Assembly: GCA_012515235.1 (NCBI GenBank)
Contig: JAAYYU010000094.1
Coordinates: 1 to 64,000 of the forward strand
Source: Candidatus Anammoximicrobium sp.
GTDB lineage: Bacteria > Planctomycetota > Planctomycetia > Pirellulales > Pirellulaceae
Length of the DNA: 64,000 bases
Reading direction: 5' to 3'
Under the pieces are notes generated by a model. The model saw nothing but the letters and a program-made list of their open reading frames with translations. It did not search any database and was not told the origin of the DNA. The translations under genes were made by a program, and so were the position numbers. Positions 63,144 to 64,000 of this stretch are shown here, piece after piece (position 1 is the first letter of the stretch; every line of letters starts with the position of its first letter).

Positions 63144-63920
63144 TCAACTGCTGCCCAGGCGGACACGTGCGTTGGGATGGGCGTACAGCGAGTAGGCCAG
63201 CCACGTCGGGTTGTGCGGGGCAGCGTCCCTCACGTGCCGTCGCGCTTGGCGCACTGCCTGGCCGATCGTACCGCCGGGTTGCGTGCGCAGATGGTTGTAG
63301 AAGACACGAGCGAACTCGCAGGCCAAAGCATCGTTCACGCTCCACAGCGGCGCGATCACGGCCCCGACGCCGCAGTCCCCGACCAGCACGCTGGCCCAGC
63401 CGCCCAATCCGGTAATCGACAACCCGCCCGAGCCGACGCGGCAGGCGTTCAAGAACACCAGCGGCCGGTCGCGTTTCAGATGCGTTTGGGCCGGGCCGAC
63501 GAGATCGTCCGGCGTGAGCCGCGAACCGTGTTCCAGGTGTCGAGGCGACTTGCCCGGTGCGGCCGGAGCGAAGTTCCCGTGACAGGCGAAGTGCCATAGC
63601 TGGATGGGCGTACCGTCACGCAGCAACTCCTCGACCGCCTGCAAGTCCGCCGGCGTCGGCACGTGCGTCTTCAGCCCGACAGACGCAGCCAACGCCTGCA
63701 AATCGTCCCGCTCCTGCTGTGCCTCGCTTAACCCGCCGTCCGACGGCACGATGCACGCGAGAGCCTCGACCGCGATCTCCGCCGCGGCGGGACTCGCGGC
63801 GGGGCAGACCCAGCGGGCAAAGTCGAATTGCACGCACAGGAAGTCGTGGTTGATCAGTTCCTGTCCCGCTTCATGGTCGTCACCATCAGCAGCGCCGTAC
63901 TGGCATCGTGTACGCTCCAC
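63144..63920 (-). CDS. CHAT-domain protein
   Basis: 258 residues in the open frame from a GTG at 63920; the real N-terminus is uncertain because the first 22 codons overlap another frame. CHAT (caspase-like) core: the catalytic His is in LWHFACHGNFAP and the Cys in PLVFLNACRVG, followed by GLGGWASVLVGDCGVGAVIAPLW (landmark GAVIAPLWSVND) and ALACEFARVFYNHL. The segment ACIVPSDGGLSEAQQERDDL is common before CHAT cores in planctomycete effector-type proteins. CHAT proteases act in defence and programmed death systems elsewhere; the role here is not known. Confidence 0.75.
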   Translation of the reverse strand: MERTRCQYGAADGDDHEAGQELINHDFLCVQFDFARWVCPAASPAAAEIAVEALACIVPSDGGLSEAQQERDDLQALAASVGLKTHVPTPADLQAVEELLRDGTPIQLWHFACHGNFAPAAPGKSPRHLEHGSRLTPDDLVGPAQTHLKRDRPLVFLNACRVGSGGLSITGLGGWASVLVGDCGVGAVIAPLWSVNDALACEFARVFYNHLRTQPGGTIGQAVRQARRHVRDAAPHNPTWLAYSLYAHPNARVRLGSS

Positions 63921-64000
63921 AGCGTCCCGACCACCGAGGGCACCCCGGCCTGCGTCAAACCGGCTGGCAGCCCGATCGACTCGTCGGGCAAGTTGCGGAA
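63854..64000 (-). CDS. C-terminal end of a second CHAT-domain frame, running off the window
   Basis: The minus-strand frame entering at 64000 reads LPDESIGLPAGLTQAGVPSV, then VGTLWSVHDASTALLM, and stops (TGA at 63854-63856) after VTTMKRDRN. This is the conserved CHAT segment (DESLGL...AGAxSVVGTLWxVxDxxTALLM) but it ends about 40-50 residues too early. It overlaps the start of the CHAT gene at 63144-63920 by 67 bp in another frame. It is either a truncated upstream CHAT protein or the first half of a two-module protein broken by a frameshift. Confidence 0.65.
   Translation of the reverse strand, partial: FRNLPDESIGLPAGLTQAGVPSVVGTLWSVHDASTALLMVTTMKRDRN

Noticed and set aside
60682..63597. 971-codon minus-strand open frame opposite topA end and the deacetylase gene
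   Set aside because: The plus-strand gene has a signal peptide, a NodB-like region and calcium-loop repeats; the antisense frame has none.

Overview
The window is GC-rich, gene-dense DNA with very few promoter-like AT stretches and long open frames on both strands. The gene content points to a planctomycete, probably of the Pirellulales/Thermoguttaceae type: a secreted sulfatase, secreted clan GH-A glycosidases, a polysaccharide deacetylase fused to FG-GAP/VCBS repeats, a membrane Ser/Thr kinase, CHAT proteins, an Uma2 remnant, a Tad pilus and many lineage-type lipoproteins of unknown function. This assignment is inference from gene families; no rRNA or other phylogenetic marker was compared.

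Layout. 1-6.3 kb: tRNA-Arg(TCG), a secreted agarase/galactosidase-like glycosidase, exonuclease III flanked by inverted heptamer arrays, and an FGGY kinase. 6.3-15.5 kb (minus strand): an ABC-2 permease and its ATPase, preceded by two overlapping membrane-protein genes and two overlapping paralogous single-pass membrane proteins. 15.8-18.9 kb: an orphan topoisomerase VI subunit A, a secreted glycosidase-like protein and an Uma2 fragment. 19.1-31.9 kb (minus strand): a complete Tad/Flp pilus island, in transcription order flp, a 26-codon ORF, cpaA/tadV, cpaB, cpaE, cpaF/tadA, tadB, tadC, tadE, a TadG-like gene, an unknown secreted protein, the secretin cpaC, another unknown secreted protein and a TPR lipoprotein (TadD-like). 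32.4-35 kb: a PAP2 phosphatase, a 52-residue membrane ORF and a GT87-type mannosyltransferase. 34.9-45.5 kb: a signalling cluster with two sigma-54 activators (one FHA-GAF, one with a receiver lacking its Asp), a stand-alone pseudo-receiver, a NarX/NarL-type pair, and a run of three genes for a CheY-like regulator, a hybrid kinase and a Cph1-type kinase.

45.5-64 kb: a Ser/Thr kinase translationally coupled to an arylsulfatase, a Dabb protein, pdxJ, a GT2 glycosyltransferase, a phytoene-desaturase-like oxidoreductase paired with a FabZ-type dehydratase, a repeat-rich lipoprotein, a PpiD/SurA-like protein with a KPADA repeat, topA, the deacetylase-VCBS protein, and two overlapping CHAT frames at the window edge.

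The intergenic DNA is rich in small mobile-like repeats: heptanucleotide tandem arrays at several loci, a GGGGTCAGGCTTACAGAATT palindrome family, two copies of a CAGCCTGTTGAAAAA-ended MITE-like element, a 95-bp element with 20-bp perfect inverted ends, and a run of three hairpins after topA. Several of these arrays run into coding starts or ends. The most interesting candidates are the paralogous membrane-protein pair next to the ABC transporter, the Tad island with its unknown secreted partners and tiny ORF, the pseudo-receiver/sensor cluster, the orphan Top6A, the kinase-sulfatase overlap and the CHAT pair.
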